Below are positions 23,248 to 23,292 of a DNA stretch of 23,292 nucleotides, piece by piece. Origin of the DNA: JBDNIO01 sp041688215 (GTDB lineage: Bacteria > Pseudomonadota > Gammaproteobacteria > Nevskiales > Salinisphaeraceae); the NCBI GenBank assembly GCA_041688215.1, contig JBDNIO010000213.1, forward strand, positions 1-23,292. Direction: 5' to 3'. Below the pieces are notes generated by a model. It ran no database searches, was not told where the DNA came from, and saw nothing but the letters and a program-made list of their open reading frames with translations. Position 1 is the first letter of the stretch. Each line of letters begins with the position of its first letter. Position numbers and translations under genes: made by a program.

Positions 23248-23292
23248 ATGAAACTCATCATGAACGTCAAACATTTAACGACCTTGCAGCAA
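23248..23292 (+). CDS. Start of a possible transposase/integrase, cut by the window edge
   Basis: Fifteen codons are visible (MKLIMNVKHLTTLQQ) and remain open at the window end. A GGTGGG stretch precedes the ATG. The NVKHLTTLQQ opening resembles the N-terminus of some integrase-core transposases as I recall them, and the tandem repeats just upstream fit an insertion-sequence end. Fifteen residues cannot establish a family. Confidence 0.25.
   Translation, partial: MKLIMNVKHLTTLQQ

Noticed and set aside
1..23292. CRISPR arrays
   Set aside because: No regularly spaced direct repeats with unique spacers were seen; the only short tandem repeat has two copies.

Overview
The window reads as a chromosomal segment of a member of the Gammaproteobacteria. 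The evidence is the block pheS-pheT-ihfA-MerR-type regulator-tRNA-Pro(GGG), the block nudJ-mnmA-hflD, an AcnA-type aconitase, and moderately GC-rich coding sequence. No species can be named from this alone. All large genes are intact except one broken secreted-protein gene (15913-16588).

Layout. 1-290 looks like the 3' end of a group II intron (domains V and VI) sitting directly upstream of pheS. 321-4380 is a tight plus-strand cluster: pheS, pheT, ihfA and a MerR-like gene. tRNA-Pro follows at 4441-4517. 4518-6573 is an accessory, gene-poor stretch. It holds nested inverted repeats (4625-5048), a minus-strand RelE-type toxin / HTH antitoxin pair with a clear sigma70 promoter, two weak gene remnants and a run of strong hairpins (6329-6392). 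6574-7776 is a YhiN/BaiN-type flavoprotein, convergent with a GNAT-nitrilase fusion (7787-9349).

9759-14831 is a three-subunit acetone carboxylase (acxA, acxB, acxC). This ATP- and metal-dependent enzyme carboxylates acetone to acetoacetate. A gap of about 175 bases with two strong hairpins separates acxB from acxC. An AraC-family regulator with its own promoter (14883-14911) follows and is the obvious candidate local regulator. The gamma subunit lacks the cysteine pairs I recall as usual in that family, which is one of the more interesting points here.

15895-16879 holds the broken secreted-protein gene, a C11 tract and several palindromes. The rest is on the minus strand: an MDR-family NADP-dependent oxidoreductase, acnA with a textbook terminator, then nudJ-mnmA-hflD with 4-nt overlaps. 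The right edge carries a tandem 22-nt repeat and what may be the first codons of a transposase running out of the window.

Acetone carboxylase makes acetoacetate, which would enter central metabolism as acetyl-CoA. That the nearby acnA (TCA cycle) and oxidoreductase are functionally linked to it is possible but not shown by the sequence. A 26-nt palindromic module recurs at three separate intergenic sites and marks a dispersed repeat family in this genome.
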